From Enterococcus raffinosus (GTDB lineage: Bacteria > Bacillota > Bacilli > Lactobacillales > Enterococcaceae), in NCBI RefSeq assembly GCF_001886185.1, contig NZ_JXLA01000003.1, positions 62,001 through 126,000 on the forward strand: a stretch of DNA of 64,000 nt. Reading direction: 5' to 3'. The notes beneath the pieces were generated by a model. The model saw only the letters and a program-made list of their open reading frames with translations, did not search any database and had not been told where the DNA came from. Positions 37,018 to 45,333 of the stretch are shown piece after piece. The position numbers and the translations under genes were made by a program. Positions within the stretch are counted from its first letter, which is position 1. The number at the start of each line of letters is the position of its first letter.

Positions 37018-37175
37018 CAATCTCATCGTCTGAGTTTTAGCACTAAACAACGTAAAGAATCACTCTTAGCTATTTTATGAAAAGCCTTAATCCGACAATT
37101 CCTATTTTACACATTGGCGTCTTTCGACGTTTCTGCGCAATAGCCTATGTTTGTTTAGGAGCCTCACCTAACAAG
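37018..37175 (-). promoter_or_regulatory. M-box (ykoK leader) Mg2+ riboswitch
   Basis: Read on the minus strand, three conserved M-box segments occur in order: GTTAGGTGAGGCTCCT (37172-37157), AGAAACGTCGAAAGACGCC (37134-37116) followed by AATG, and AGTGCTAAAACTCA (37044-37031) followed by GACGATGAGA. Order and spacing match the ykoK/M-box family, which binds Mg2+ and favours terminator formation when Mg2+ is plentiful. The downstream attenuator fits an OFF switch. ACTTGTTAG at the riboswitch start recurs in the 5' arm of the attenuator; both copies can pair with the terminator's CTAAC, which suggests competing structures. The regulated genes are SEDS and PAP2-LCP genes instead of an Mg2+ transporter. 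Confidence 0.88.
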
Positions 37176-37201
37176 TTTACTTATATTTACTTTCACAAAG
37201 A

Positions 37202-37230
37202 ATACTACTTTTTTTGTCAGTAAATAGCAA
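37202..37230 (-). promoter_or_regulatory. Possible promoter of the M-box leader
   Basis: TTGCTA (37230-37225), a 17-base spacer and TAGTAT (37207-37202) on the minus strand. Both boxes match four of six consensus positions. The start site would be about 20 bases before the riboswitch. Confidence 0.35.
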
Positions 37231-37530
37231 AATATTCTAAAGAAAATACGACTTTCTTTACATTTGCTTATAAAATCCTTTACTAAAAATTTACTAGGAT
37301 CAGAAACCTTTTTATGGTATTTAAAAACCTTCTTTTAATAAAAGAACGATTAATTTTGAAACCACCTTTTTAGCAAGCTCTTGTACAATAAGCATCTATT
37401 TAAGTAAAACAACTTCCTTCTAAAAAAATGGTCAAATAAAATAATACGAAAATTAAAACTTGATCAGTTTGTTTATTAAAAAAGAATTATTATTTATCCG
37501 TTACATACTTATTATAAAGGAGTTACATTT
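37231..37530. other. AT-rich divergent intergenic region
   Basis: About 300 bases upstream of the LPXTG gene. Apart from presumed promoters I see no gene or strong repeat. Confidence 0.5.
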
Positions 37531-39732
37531 GTGAAAAAGAATTTATATAGTTTATTTACCTGCTCAATCGTGTTGAGTTCTCTCTCAACCTTCCCAATCC
37601 GAAGCATTGCTGAAACGTCTACTAACAGCAGTACCCTAAATAGTACGGTTTTGTCTGAATCACTGAACACGACAAGCTCAGTAAATAGTCTCTCATCAAC
37701 TACAGAAAGCTCCGCAACACCAAATAGTACAGTAGCACCCATTCCGGGAACAACTGAACCTTCTACAGCGGATTCACAATCTTCAAGCGCTTCATCCACA
37801 ACACTTGAACCGCGAACAGCCTCTGTAGACTCGTGGATGCCTGATCCTGTCTTACAACAAATCGTGGCAAAAACGATTGGCAAAACCAAGGATACCTTGA
37901 CTAAAGAAGATATGACAAAGATTACTGGCTTATATATTCAAAATGCTGACAATGCTATCGCTAGTTTACAAGGGTTAGAGTTAGCCACAAACTTGGACTA
38001 TTTTTATATGAATTCAAATAATCAAATTACGGATTTTTCAATTTTAGCTGCTTTGCCAAAACTAAAACAAGTCTATCTGATGGGCACAAATGTTAACGAT
38101 GAAAATGTCCCGAATTTTGGTACAACGATCACTAGACTGAACCTTTCTGGATCAAGTGTTACTGACAAGGTATACGACAAAATCAGCAAAATGACGAACC
38201 TAGAGTCCTTAACCTTTGAATCCAATATGAATATCACAACAATCGAACCTGCGATAACTTTAACAAAGCTAACTGAATTACGTGTTCAGTTTTGCGGGAT
38301 TACGGATTTTCGCCCGATCAATCAAATGCCGACATTAACCCAGCTTGCTGCCTTTGGACAAAATACTGGTCGAAATGATCCAGCTACAGCGATCAATGCC
38401 AACGCGTTAAATTACGATGCAGACAAACAAACAATCTATGTTCCCTTTTCAATCATGCCAAATCGTATGACCAACTATGATGGCTACATACCGCCTTTCA
38501 CAACGTCAAATAGCGATAGTCAAACCTACTTTGACTTCAATGGCGTACAGCTAGACAGCAGCCGTTTGGCGATTACAGATGAAGGGATCACTGTATCTGG
38601 TGTGACACAGGATGAATTTGATCAACTCAAGACTTTTAAGTACAATGCTCGTTTGAATAACCCAGCAGGTTCTTATAATCAACCGGATAGATTTACGTTC
38701 TATGCTATTTCATCAGGAACCTACCTGCATCAATTTGACGTGCAGCATACGACGCCTTCGCCAGGAGTGACGATTAAATATGTTGATGAGGATGGTGACA
38801 ATATTCATCCACCACAAATTTATAACGGAAACGTTGGTGAGGATTACGATACAACCAGCGAAACTTATCAGCTTGCTATTGACGGCTACACCCTAGACAA
38901 CACACAATTACCTGAAAATGCCGTTGGGAAATTTACTGCGGATATGCAAACTGTCATATACATTTATAAACGAAACGACGTAACGTTGAAGGCGCATGAC
39001 TCAATGATCTCTGTCGGCGATCCATGGGACCCCGCAGATAATTTCGATGGCGGGATAGCTCCTAATGGAGAAAACATCGCCCTTAGCGATGTTTCTGTCA
39101 AAGGGACCGTTAACAATCAAACAGCTGGAAAATACGAAATTACCTATACGTACGCTCGTGTTCCAAATAGAAGCTGGTCCGGTGATTCTGCCACTGCAAA
39201 AGCGACAGTTACAGTGGTTGATCCGATGGTAACCATTCAATATGTTGATCAAAATGGAAAGAAAATTCATAAAGAAACGGTTATAAAAGGAAAACTAGAC
39301 ACCCAGTTTGATGTATCCGGTAAAGACTATCAACCGGATATCAAGGGGTACGCATTGGATAAAAAACAATTACCAAAAAACGCTAAGGGAACCTTTAGCG
39401 CTAAAGCGCAAACAGTCACTTATGTGTATCAGTCTACAACGACTCCAACAACTAGTACCAACGACAGCGAGTCCACGACAACTGCTCCAACCGCAAGCAC
39501 TGAGACTAGCAGTCAAACCACAGGAGAAATCTCTGATTCAAGTAAGAAGAATGACATGACACCTGTTGGATCATCCAACAATCCGTCTAGAAGAACTATT
39601 TCTAACCAAACGACAGCAAAAAAATTGCCTAAAACGGGTGAGCGCTATACACCAAGCTACCTTATCACAGGTATCAGTATTTTATTCCTTGCCACTACAT
39701 TGCTGTTTTTCAGCCGTAAAAAAGTAAAATAA
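37531..39732 (+). CDS. LPXTG surface protein with leucine-rich and MucBP domains
   Basis: A 733-residue wall-anchored adhesin candidate. It has a signal peptide (about residues 1-28), a Ser/Thr-rich stretch (about 29-95), a short leucine-rich region of internalin type (about 130-270), a first MucBP domain (VTIKYVDEDGDNIHPP, about 411-478), an Ig-like domain (about 480-560), a second MucBP domain (VTIQYVDQNGKKIHKE), another Ser/Thr-rich stretch and a sortase signal LPKTGE with a membrane helix and RKKVK tail. The start is a GTG after AAAGGAG. MucBP domains bind mucin glycans in known members. It is monocistronic with its own terminator. Confidence 0.93.
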   Translation: MKKNLYSLFTCSIVLSSLSTFPIRSIAETSTNSSTLNSTVLSESLNTTSSVNSLSSTTESSATPNSTVAPIPGTTEPSTADSQSSSASSTTLEPRTASVDSWMPDPVLQQIVAKTIGKTKDTLTKEDMTKITGLYIQNADNAIASLQGLELATNLDYFYMNSNNQITDFSILAALPKLKQVYLMGTNVNDENVPNFGTTITRLNLSGSSVTDKVYDKISKMTNLESLTFESNMNITTIEPAITLTKLTELRVQFCGITDFRPINQMPTLTQLAAFGQNTGRNDPATAINANALNYDADKQTIYVPFSIMPNRMTNYDGYIPPFTTSNSDSQTYFDFNGVQLDSSRLAITDEGITVSGVTQDEFDQLKTFKYNARLNNPAGSYNQPDRFTFYAISSGTYLHQFDVQHTTPSPGVTIKYVDEDGDNIHPPQIYNGNVGEDYDTTSETYQLAIDGYTLDNTQLPENAVGKFTADMQTVIYIYKRNDVTLKAHDSMISVGDPWDPADNFDGGIAPNGENIALSDVSVKGTVNNQTAGKYEITYTYARVPNRSWSGDSATAKATVTVVDPMVTIQYVDQNGKKIHKETVIKGKLDTQFDVSGKDYQPDIKGYALDKKQLPKNAKGTFSAKAQTVTYVYQSTTTPTTSTNDSESTTTAPTASTETSSQTTGEISDSSKKNDMTPVGSSNNPSRRTISNQTTAKKLPKTGERYTPSYLITGISILFLATTLLFFSRKKVK

Positions 39733-39735
39733 TGT

Positions 39736-39774
39736 AAAAAAGTATCCTAGCAAGATTTTGCTAGGATGCTTTTA
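39736..39774. terminator. Bidirectional intrinsic terminator
   Basis: AAAAGTATCCTAGCAA pairs with TTGCTAGGATGCTTTT around GATT, between convergent genes. Confidence 0.9.
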
Positions 39775-39777
39775 CTT

Positions 39778-40473
39778 TTATAAATTTGTTTTTAACCACT
39801 TTTGAAAAACATCAAGCTGTTCTGGTGTATGAAAGAAATGCTCCCCCGCTTCTACAACCGTTAAGGAGATCTCCTCAGCTTCAGAAAAATTTTCAACGGT
39901 TTCTCTTGAAGTCAAGTTGTCATTTTCACCATATAATATTTTTGTCGGCACTTTCCAGCTGATTGGGTGCTCCACAACATATGAATAGTACTCCCAATCC
40001 AAAGTGTTGATGGGTGTTTCAATTCGTTTTTCCTTCTCTAGCTCCTCCAATGTTCGGTGGAACCAGGTTAGCATATTCTCAATTAATTCTTGCATATCGA
40101 CAATTGGAGACAAGAAAAAGCTCTGCTTGATCCTTCTATCTTGCGTCGCCAGCATGCCAAAATAAGCCCCGATGCTGCAGCCAAACAATGAAATCTCTTC
40201 TGTTTGCTCAGCCAATTCAGCAATTAGCTTATCTGTATCTGCCAGAACATTTTGCGGGTTAAGGGCATAAGTTTCCCCTTTGCGTTCCCCGTGTTCTGGA
40301 AGATCAAAGCTCCAGACCTGATAGCCTTCTCTAACCGCAGCCTCTGCGAATAACTGAATGATCGTATCTTCTTTGTGCGATTGATCCCCATGAAAAGCTA
40401 AGATTCCCTTAGCACTGGATTCACCCCAGCATACAACTGGAATTCCCTTAATTCGCTTCTTTACTTGTTTCAT
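39778..40473 (-). CDS. Alpha/beta hydrolase
   Basis: A 231-residue hydrolase. The nucleophile elbow is FGCSIGAYFG near residue 100, the acid is D in YGENDNLTS and the histidine is in AGEHFFHTPEQ. Early GILAFHGDQSHK supplies the oxyanion region. Substrate unknown. The ATG lies directly after the stop of the pentapeptide gene (TAAATG), with GGAGGGG inside that gene's end, so the two are coupled. Confidence 0.88.
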   Translation of the reverse strand: MKQVKKRIKGIPVVCWGESSAKGILAFHGDQSHKEDTIIQLFAEAAVREGYQVWSFDLPEHGERKGETYALNPQNVLADTDKLIAELAEQTEEISLFGCSIGAYFGMLATQDRRIKQSFFLSPIVDMQELIENMLTWFHRTLEELEKEKRIETPINTLDWEYYSYVVEHPISWKVPTKILYGENDNLTSRETVENFSEAEEISLTVVEAGEHFFHTPEQLDVFQKWLKTNL

Positions 40474-41109
40474 TTACCCCTCCACAATCTGCAAACCTAA
40501 TCCAGCCGCAATAATCATGGCCTGATAGGAATCCACCTTCAAGCCCTTCAATTGCTCCATCGAAAAAGCAATCTTGCTAAATTGATTACTCGTAAAATCC
40601 AAATCAGCTAGTTTTGTCCGCATCCAATTACTATTATCTAATTCATTATTTGTTAAAAATAAATGCTTCCAAGTTACCTCGAAAAATTCGCTATCCGTCA
40701 GCTTGCAATTTTCAAAAGCAACATTTTTCAGGTTCGTCCCACTAAATGAACCAAAATTGATCATACAATCTTTGAATCGACAATCTCGCAAATAGCTTTC
40801 CGCAAAGTTGCAGCCCATTAGTTTACAATTTTCGAACACAACTTGATGAAAACTGCCGCCGATCCACTCAAGATTTGAGAAATCACAATTTTTGAAAAGA
40901 ACATTCCCTGCTTCGAAGCGAATCAATTTTGTCCGCTGCATCGTTACCTTCTCCAAAATTGTTCGGCGCAGGACAAGATTTTCACACGTTAAATAACTAT
41001 AGTCGTATTCAATAGCATGGACTTCATCAATCACAGCCTCATCTTCTAAATAAAAATCATCAGTAAAATTCTTCGGTAAAATCGGTGGTGCTGGGTAATT
41101 CTTAATCAT
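40474..41109 (-). CDS. Pentapeptide-repeat protein, EfsQnr-like
   Basis: A 211-residue protein made largely of A(D/N)LXX-type pentapeptides, for example VLFKNCDFSNLEW, CNFAESYLRDCRFKDC and SFSGTNLKNVAFENC. A central ESEFFEVTWK-like element (DSEFFEVTWK) and a C-terminal GLKVDSYQAM tail resemble, from memory, the chromosomal Enterococcus Qnr, which mimics DNA and protects gyrase from quinolones. The ATG at 41109 follows AGGGGAAAG. It is co-transcribed with the hydrolase. The fold is certain; the gyrase role is inferred. Confidence 0.82.
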   Translation of the reverse strand: MIKNYPAPPILPKNFTDDFYLEDEAVIDEVHAIEYDYSYLTCENLVLRRTILEKVTMQRTKLIRFEAGNVLFKNCDFSNLEWIGGSFHQVVFENCKLMGCNFAESYLRDCRFKDCMINFGSFSGTNLKNVAFENCKLTDSEFFEVTWKHLFLTNNELDNSNWMRTKLADLDFTSNQFSKIAFSMEQLKGLKVDSYQAMIIAAGLGLQIVEG

Positions 41110-41256
41110 TTTCTTTCCCCTATCCATTCATTCATGTTCTCAGTTTCCCATAAAAGGTAAAATTTCTCTAGTGCTTGCTGAAATTTCCCTTGAAGCAGTG
41201 GTTAAAAGAAGCTTTTTGTTTTGAAGAATGATAAAATTTACCATTGAGGTGACCTT

Positions 41257-41826
41257 ATGAACAATAAAATAAAAGAATGGCTTCCTGTAGTCATTATTAT
41301 CGTATTAATTTTTCTTGCTAGAATGTTTGTTTTTTCTCCCGTGAAGGTTGAAGGCCACTCAATGGATCCTTCGCTTCATGATAATCAACGATTAATCACA
41401 TCTAAAATATCGAAGCTGGATAGACAGGATATTATTACTACCAAAGAGCCAGATAATCAAAGTATTTATGTGGTGAAACGAATCATCGGTTTACCCGGCG
41501 ATCGAGTGGAAATGAAGAATAATGTTTTGACCATTAATGGAAAAGAATATGACGAACCTTACCTGAATGAGTTCAAGGAAAAATTCAAAAAAGATAAGCT
41601 TTTTGATGAGTATTCCTACAACAAAGCTTTTCAGGAACAAGCAGCTAACGCAACGAGCTTCACTAATGATTTTGATGTGACCGTGCCTAATAATCAATAT
41701 TTTGTTTTAGGCGACAATCGCTTGATCTCTAAAGACAGTCGTATTTTCGGTTTCGTTGACAAATCTCTAATCCAAGGGAAAGTGATTTTACGTTTCTGGC
41801 CATTGAATGAATTCAAACTCTTTTAA
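41257..41826 (+). CDS. lepB: Signal peptidase I
   Basis: A 189-residue membrane serine protease that removes signal peptides. The N-terminal helix (about residues 8-25) is followed by VEGHSMDPSL with the catalytic Ser, VKRIIGLPGDRVE with the catalytic Lys, and GDNRLISKDSRIFGFV. The start follows GAGGTGACC. It is monocistronic between the pentapeptide operon and a strong terminator. The extra segment near 110-140 is somewhat long, as in several Gram-positive paralogues, so this may be one of several signal peptidases in the cell. Confidence 0.94.
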   Translation: MNNKIKEWLPVVIIIVLIFLARMFVFSPVKVEGHSMDPSLHDNQRLITSKISKLDRQDIITTKEPDNQSIYVVKRIIGLPGDRVEMKNNVLTINGKEYDEPYLNEFKEKFKKDKLFDEYSYNKAFQEQAANATSFTNDFDVTVPNNQYFVLGDNRLISKDSRIFGFVDKSLIQGKVILRFWPLNEFKLF

Positions 41827-41832
41827 GCACCG

Positions 41833-41867
41833 AAAAAGTCATGACGACTCTGTCATGACTTTTTTTA
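41833..41867 (+). terminator. Intrinsic terminator of lepB
   Basis: AAAAAGTCATGAC pairs with GTCATGACTTTTT around a six-base loop, then T's. Confidence 0.92.
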
Positions 41868-41894
41868 TTCCTCAATGTGTCGAAAAGAGAACGG

Positions 41895-42314
41895 CTACTT
41901 CGTGATTTTCTCGTTAAGAATCTTTTTAGGACCAAGTATTTCGACATGATGAATCTGTTCGATTGTCAAATGAAGCATTCCCCGCTCTTCCTCATTCAAA
42001 TAGATCTGTTCCTCTCTTTGACCGACAATCTTTCCCACCAAATCATCTAAATAGTTTCCTTCGTTATCTAACGATTCTAGTTGAATAGCGATTCGTTTAT
42101 TCTTCAAATATGCCTGCTGCAGCGTTTCGCCGATTTCCTCTAGGCTCATTTGCTCTTTTTCAATATTGATATGATTTCGAACTTTCGATTCCTTATTCAG
42201 CACCGCGGTATGATCCGATAAGTAAAAACCAATCCATTTCATCATTCCACGGTCCTGATAGACCTGCTTTGCTTCCATAAAAAGCTTCTCTGCACTATCA
42301 TCATCATAGATCAT
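41895..42314 (-). CDS. YolD-like protein
   Basis: A 139-residue protein matching YolD-like partners of Y-family polymerases, with DRGMMKWIGFYLSDH and the closing ERGMLHLTIEQIHHVEI. It starts two bases after the polymerase stop. In Bacillus the equivalent pairs are SOS-induced, and YolD is thought to act as a UmuD-like accessory. Here the LexA box upstream of the polymerase would control both genes. Confidence 0.82.
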   Translation of the reverse strand: MIYDDDSAEKLFMEAKQVYQDRGMMKWIGFYLSDHTAVLNKESKVRNHINIEKEQMSLEEIGETLQQAYLKNKRIAIQLESLDNEGNYLDDLVGKIVGQREEQIYLNEEERGMLHLTIEQIHHVEILGPKKILNEKITK

Positions 42315-42316
42315 GG

Positions 42317-43615
42317 CTAATCCATTCCTTCCATTCCGCCAGCATGGCCGCCGACCAAGCCAGCTCTTTTGATGGCAGTTGCCCCTTCATTTAGTGAATG
42401 TGCCCGTACGATCGACGTAAATTTATAGCGACTGCGGATTTGTGCAATGACTTCATCAATTTTTTCTTCCTTCATCGTTTGAAGTGGATCTTCAAAAAGA
42501 TTCAGTTGCAAGCTTCCAGCAGGTCGCAGTGAGGAAACTGTAATAGAGATATTGCGTACTTCGGAATTGTCCCAATATTTTTCAAACAGCGCAAAAGCTA
42601 CACGAGTCAGTTCCTTCGCCTGATGGGTAGGCGGAATTTTTAATTGATGATGAAAGCCACCGCGTTTTCCACTTCCAAAATAAGCATAGGCGATCCCTAA
42701 ATGCAGCGTGCCGCCTAAGACATCCGCTTTACGCAAACGTTGGGCAACCTGCTCGCAAATTTCAGCAATGACCGTTAGGATATCTCCTTTATGCGCGTAA
42801 TTTTTCGGCAAGACCTGTGAATTGCCGATAGACTTTTCCTTAGTAGGATACAAATCTTTTTGGGAAAGAACTGAGCGATCAATCCCCCACGCATGCATAT
42901 AGTGCTGCATCCCCATCACACCATAGTGATTTTTTAAAACAAACGGATCGGTATGAGCTAAATCGCCCATAGTGCTTAAGCCCATCATTCGATAACGCCG
43001 CTCCATCCGGTTGCCGATTCCGCAGAATTTACTCAAACGAAGCGGCCAAATTTTTTCTGGTACATCTTGATAGTGCCATTGAGCGAAATGATCCTTCCGC
43101 TTTTTTGCTTCGATATCCATCGCAATTTTCGCTAATAAAGGATTATCCCCCATCCCCAATGACGTATAAATGCCGATTTTTTCTATAATTTCTTTTTGAA
43201 TCCTTTTTCCGACCTCCGCCGAACTATTGCCAAACAACTTCCAACTATGAGTCAAATCGCCAAACTGTTCATCAATGCTATATGTATGAATGTCTTCCTC
43301 TGCCATATACGAACGAAAAATCTCCTGAATACGCATGTGGTATTGAATATACAAGGTCATCCGCGGTGGTACAATATGCAGCTTTGGATGATTAGGAATT
43401 TCAAAACCACGGCTAACATTACTGATGCCTAACTCTTGTTTTGCCATCGGACTCGCCGCTAAAACCAAGCCAGCATTTTCCCGATCCCCACTCATAACGA
43501 CTAACAGGTCTTTTAGCGGATCCAAGCCATGCTCGATACATTCAACACTGGCATAAAAACTTTTAGAGTCCATACAAAAAACATCTCTGACCGGCTCTCC
43601 TTCATAAATGTTCAT
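42317..43615 (-). CDS. Y-family DNA polymerase (UmuC/UvrX-like)
   Basis: A 432-residue translesion polymerase. Catalytic motifs are DVFCMDSKSFYASVECI near residue 10 and TYSIDEQFGDLTH near residue 110; the helix-hairpin-helix region is FCGIGNRMERR. The little-finger domain lies about 240-360, with NLFEDP (a possible beta-clamp contact) near the end. The ATG at 43615 follows AAGGAGGTGG; the longer frame runs into the promoter. A LexA box and a TTGACA promoter precede it. It is SOS-inducible by prediction and co-transcribed with the YolD-like gene. Confidence 0.92.
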   Translation of the reverse strand: MNIYEGEPVRDVFCMDSKSFYASVECIEHGLDPLKDLLVVMSGDRENAGLVLAASPMAKQELGISNVSRGFEIPNHPKLHIVPPRMTLYIQYHMRIQEIFRSYMAEEDIHTYSIDEQFGDLTHSWKLFGNSSAEVGKRIQKEIIEKIGIYTSLGMGDNPLLAKIAMDIEAKKRKDHFAQWHYQDVPEKIWPLRLSKFCGIGNRMERRYRMMGLSTMGDLAHTDPFVLKNHYGVMGMQHYMHAWGIDRSVLSQKDLYPTKEKSIGNSQVLPKNYAHKGDILTVIAEICEQVAQRLRKADVLGGTLHLGIAYAYFGSGKRGGFHHQLKIPPTHQAKELTRVAFALFEKYWDNSEVRNISITVSSLRPAGSLQLNLFEDPLQTMKEEKIDEVIAQIRSRYKFTSIVRAHSLNEGATAIKRAGLVGGHAGGMEGMD

Positions 43616-43636
43616 CAAAACCACCTCCTTAAAAGC

Positions 43637-43650
43637 CAAACATACGTTCG
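43637..43650. promoter_or_regulatory. LexA (SOS) box
   Basis: CAAACATACGTTCG matches the Gram-positive LexA site CGAACATATGTTCG at 12 of 14 positions and lies just downstream of the -10 of the polymerase promoter, where LexA would block transcription. Confidence 0.82.
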
Positions 43651-43655
43651 ATTTA

Positions 43656-43684
43656 AGTTTAAGTTTATTCTGATTTTTTGTCAA
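43656..43684 (-). promoter_or_regulatory. Sigma-A promoter of the polymerase-YolD operon
   Basis: TTGACA (43684-43679), a 17-base spacer and TAAACT (43661-43656) on the minus strand, with the LexA box immediately downstream. Confidence 0.65.
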
Positions 43685-43805
43685 TCATTTGTTTATAAGT
43701 TATGAATGATAATTTACTAACAAAATGCTCTTTTTTTGTTTCCTTTATTTGTTTTCAATCAAATATTCACTTATAAGAATTAAGAAGTACTTAAATTATG
43801 CAATG

Positions 43806-43845
43806 CAAAAAAGCGGTAAGCATGAAATAAATGCTTACCGCTTTT
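43806..43845 (-). terminator. Intrinsic terminator of the PadR operon
   Basis: AAAAGCGGTAAGCAT pairs with ATGCTTACCGCTTTT around GAAATAA, with T's following on the minus strand. Confidence 0.9.
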
Positions 43846-43862
43846 CGTGAATAAACCCTACG

Positions 43863-44807
43863 CTACTTTTTTACAAAGATAGCCTCCAATACACTGTAAA
43901 AAATTCCTGCCATCACAAAAATCATCCAACTGAATCCCCATGAATGTGTCAAGAAAGACCAACCAAAATAGATCATTACAACTAGCGGCCAATAGACTCT
44001 TTCTAGCAAATGCTTAGTACGAGCAGATTCACCATATTTTTCATGCATCGCATTAGGACCCATTTCATCCTCATCTGCAATAAAATATTTTTCCTTGATA
44101 AATTTATCAAAGCTACTGTAGTTAATACTTCCGTATATAATCAAAAATACTCCAATTGCTAAAAAGAAAAACATTACCGGGATACCATATTCCGCGTAAG
44201 TAAACATTTGAAAGAAGAAAATGGGAGAAACGCTCAACACACATAAACAAATACCAAATACCAAACTGACCTGAAAGCTTTTTTGGTACCCTTGTTTTAA
44301 TTTTTGTGCCTCTTTATTCAATTCAACCGGAATATAACGATCATTCAATACCACACTATTCTTTGAAAATTGCATGCCATTATAAATAATCACCCCAACA
44401 CTAATAGCAATAAGAATGAAGAATAGTAAGAAGCCCATCATTTCCGCACCGCTGATACTTAACCCAATCAGTGTTCCGACAGCTAGCAAACACCCGCTAA
44501 TCCCTAAACTCAGGCCTTTTGCATCTTTTTTTCGTTCGGTTAAATAATGATACATTTCTTCTTCCTCAATGCCATTTTCAGGCTCTCGTTCACGCGTTGA
44601 AAATTCCAGTTCCTCACGCAGCTCATCCACCGAGCCAAACTCACTAATCACCTGACCGATTGCCTCGTGCTCACTTTTTCCTTCATCCAGTAAAGCTAAA
44701 TAGTGATCTTCCATAATTGTTAAAATTTCTTGTTTTGCTCGCTGGACTTCCTTCGTATTTGGAAATTCGAGAAACAATGTCTCTACATAATTTTTGATCG
44801 TATCCAT
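43863..44807 (-). CDS. Membrane protein with N-terminal permease-prefix/DUF1700-like domain
   Basis: A 314-residue protein. The soluble N-terminal part (about residues 1-75, KNYVETLFLEF, HEAIGQVISEFGSVDELREEL) is the helical domain found with PadR regulators. Six or so membrane segments follow in pairs. It begins three bases after the PadR stop, and the pair is a typical PadR-controlled membrane operon. Its activity is unknown; such proteins are often tied to envelope stress. Family call moderate, function open. Confidence 0.75.
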   Translation of the reverse strand: MDTIKNYVETLFLEFPNTKEVQRAKQEILTIMEDHYLALLDEGKSEHEAIGQVISEFGSVDELREELEFSTREREPENGIEEEEMYHYLTERKKDAKGLSLGISGCLLAVGTLIGLSISGAEMMGFLLFFILIAISVGVIIYNGMQFSKNSVVLNDRYIPVELNKEAQKLKQGYQKSFQVSLVFGICLCVLSVSPIFFFQMFTYAEYGIPVMFFFLAIGVFLIIYGSINYSSFDKFIKEKYFIADEDEMGPNAMHEKYGESARTKHLLERVYWPLVVMIYFGWSFLTHSWGFSWMIFVMAGIFYSVLEAIFVKK

Positions 44808-44810
44808 TTT

Positions 44811-45137
44811 TTACCCTTCTTTCATAAATCGGTTCACAACTTTTTTAGTCTGCTTCCATTCATCCCGCTTCTCTTCTAAAAAAGTCAGGCCTTTGTCTGT
44901 TATTTGGTAGTACGTTCGTTTCTTCCCATGAGTAATCTCTCCTGGGTAAGAAAGGATGTAGCCATTTTTCTCTAAACGGTTGAAGGCGGAATAAAGTGTC
45001 GTTTCTTTAATGACATAGATTTCTTCACTTACATCCCGAATCTTTTGAGAAACAGCGTAACCATAGGAATCGCCATCCTTTAGTACGGACAAAATGATGA
45101 CATCATTGTACCCGCGAATTCCATCGCTCGAAATCAT
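44811..45137 (-). CDS. PadR-family transcriptional regulator
   Basis: A 108-residue winged-helix repressor with GYNDVIILSVLKDGDSYGYAV, KETTLYSAFNRLEKNGYI and GKKRTYYQITDKG, all typical of PadR. The ATG at 45137 follows AGGAGG. A long palindrome covers its promoter, which implies autorepression. The co-transcribed membrane gene is the likely output. Confidence 0.92.
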   Translation of the reverse strand: MISSDGIRGYNDVIILSVLKDGDSYGYAVSQKIRDVSEEIYVIKETTLYSAFNRLEKNGYILSYPGEITHGKKRTYYQITDKGLTFLEEKRDEWKQTKKVVNRFMKEG

Positions 45138-45164
45138 TTTGCCACCTCCTAAAATTACTTCATC

Positions 45165-45206
45165 TGTCGTTGTAATCATTGTACGACAATTACTACGACA
45201 GGTAAA
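45165..45206 (-). promoter_or_regulatory. PadR promoter and overlapping operator palindrome
   Basis: TGTCGTTGTAAT (45165-45176) and ATTACTACGACA (45189-45200) form an 11-of-12 inverted repeat. The minus-strand promoter TTTACC (45206-45201), 17-base spacer, TACAAT (45183-45178) runs through it, and a third ACGACA copy lies at 45183-45188. Confidence 0.65.
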
Positions 45207-45333
45207 GTAAAAATTTCCAGATCTGTTGAAAAATAATTTTCGTTATGGCAAAATCAGCAGCAGAAGCTTCCAGTTTACTTAACTTATGGAATAGTATTTC
45301 GCAATTATCTAAAAAAAGAAAGAAGTCACATAT

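Noticed and set aside
36960..37175. T-box leader
   Set aside because: A terminator with a structured leader suggested a T-box, but no T-box sequence (AGGGTGGNACCGCG) is present, and the segments match the M-box instead.
37512..37889. Open frame antisense to the start of the LPXTG protein gene
   Set aside because: It mirrors a Ser/Thr-rich repeat region, which produces open antisense frames by codon bias; no start signals.
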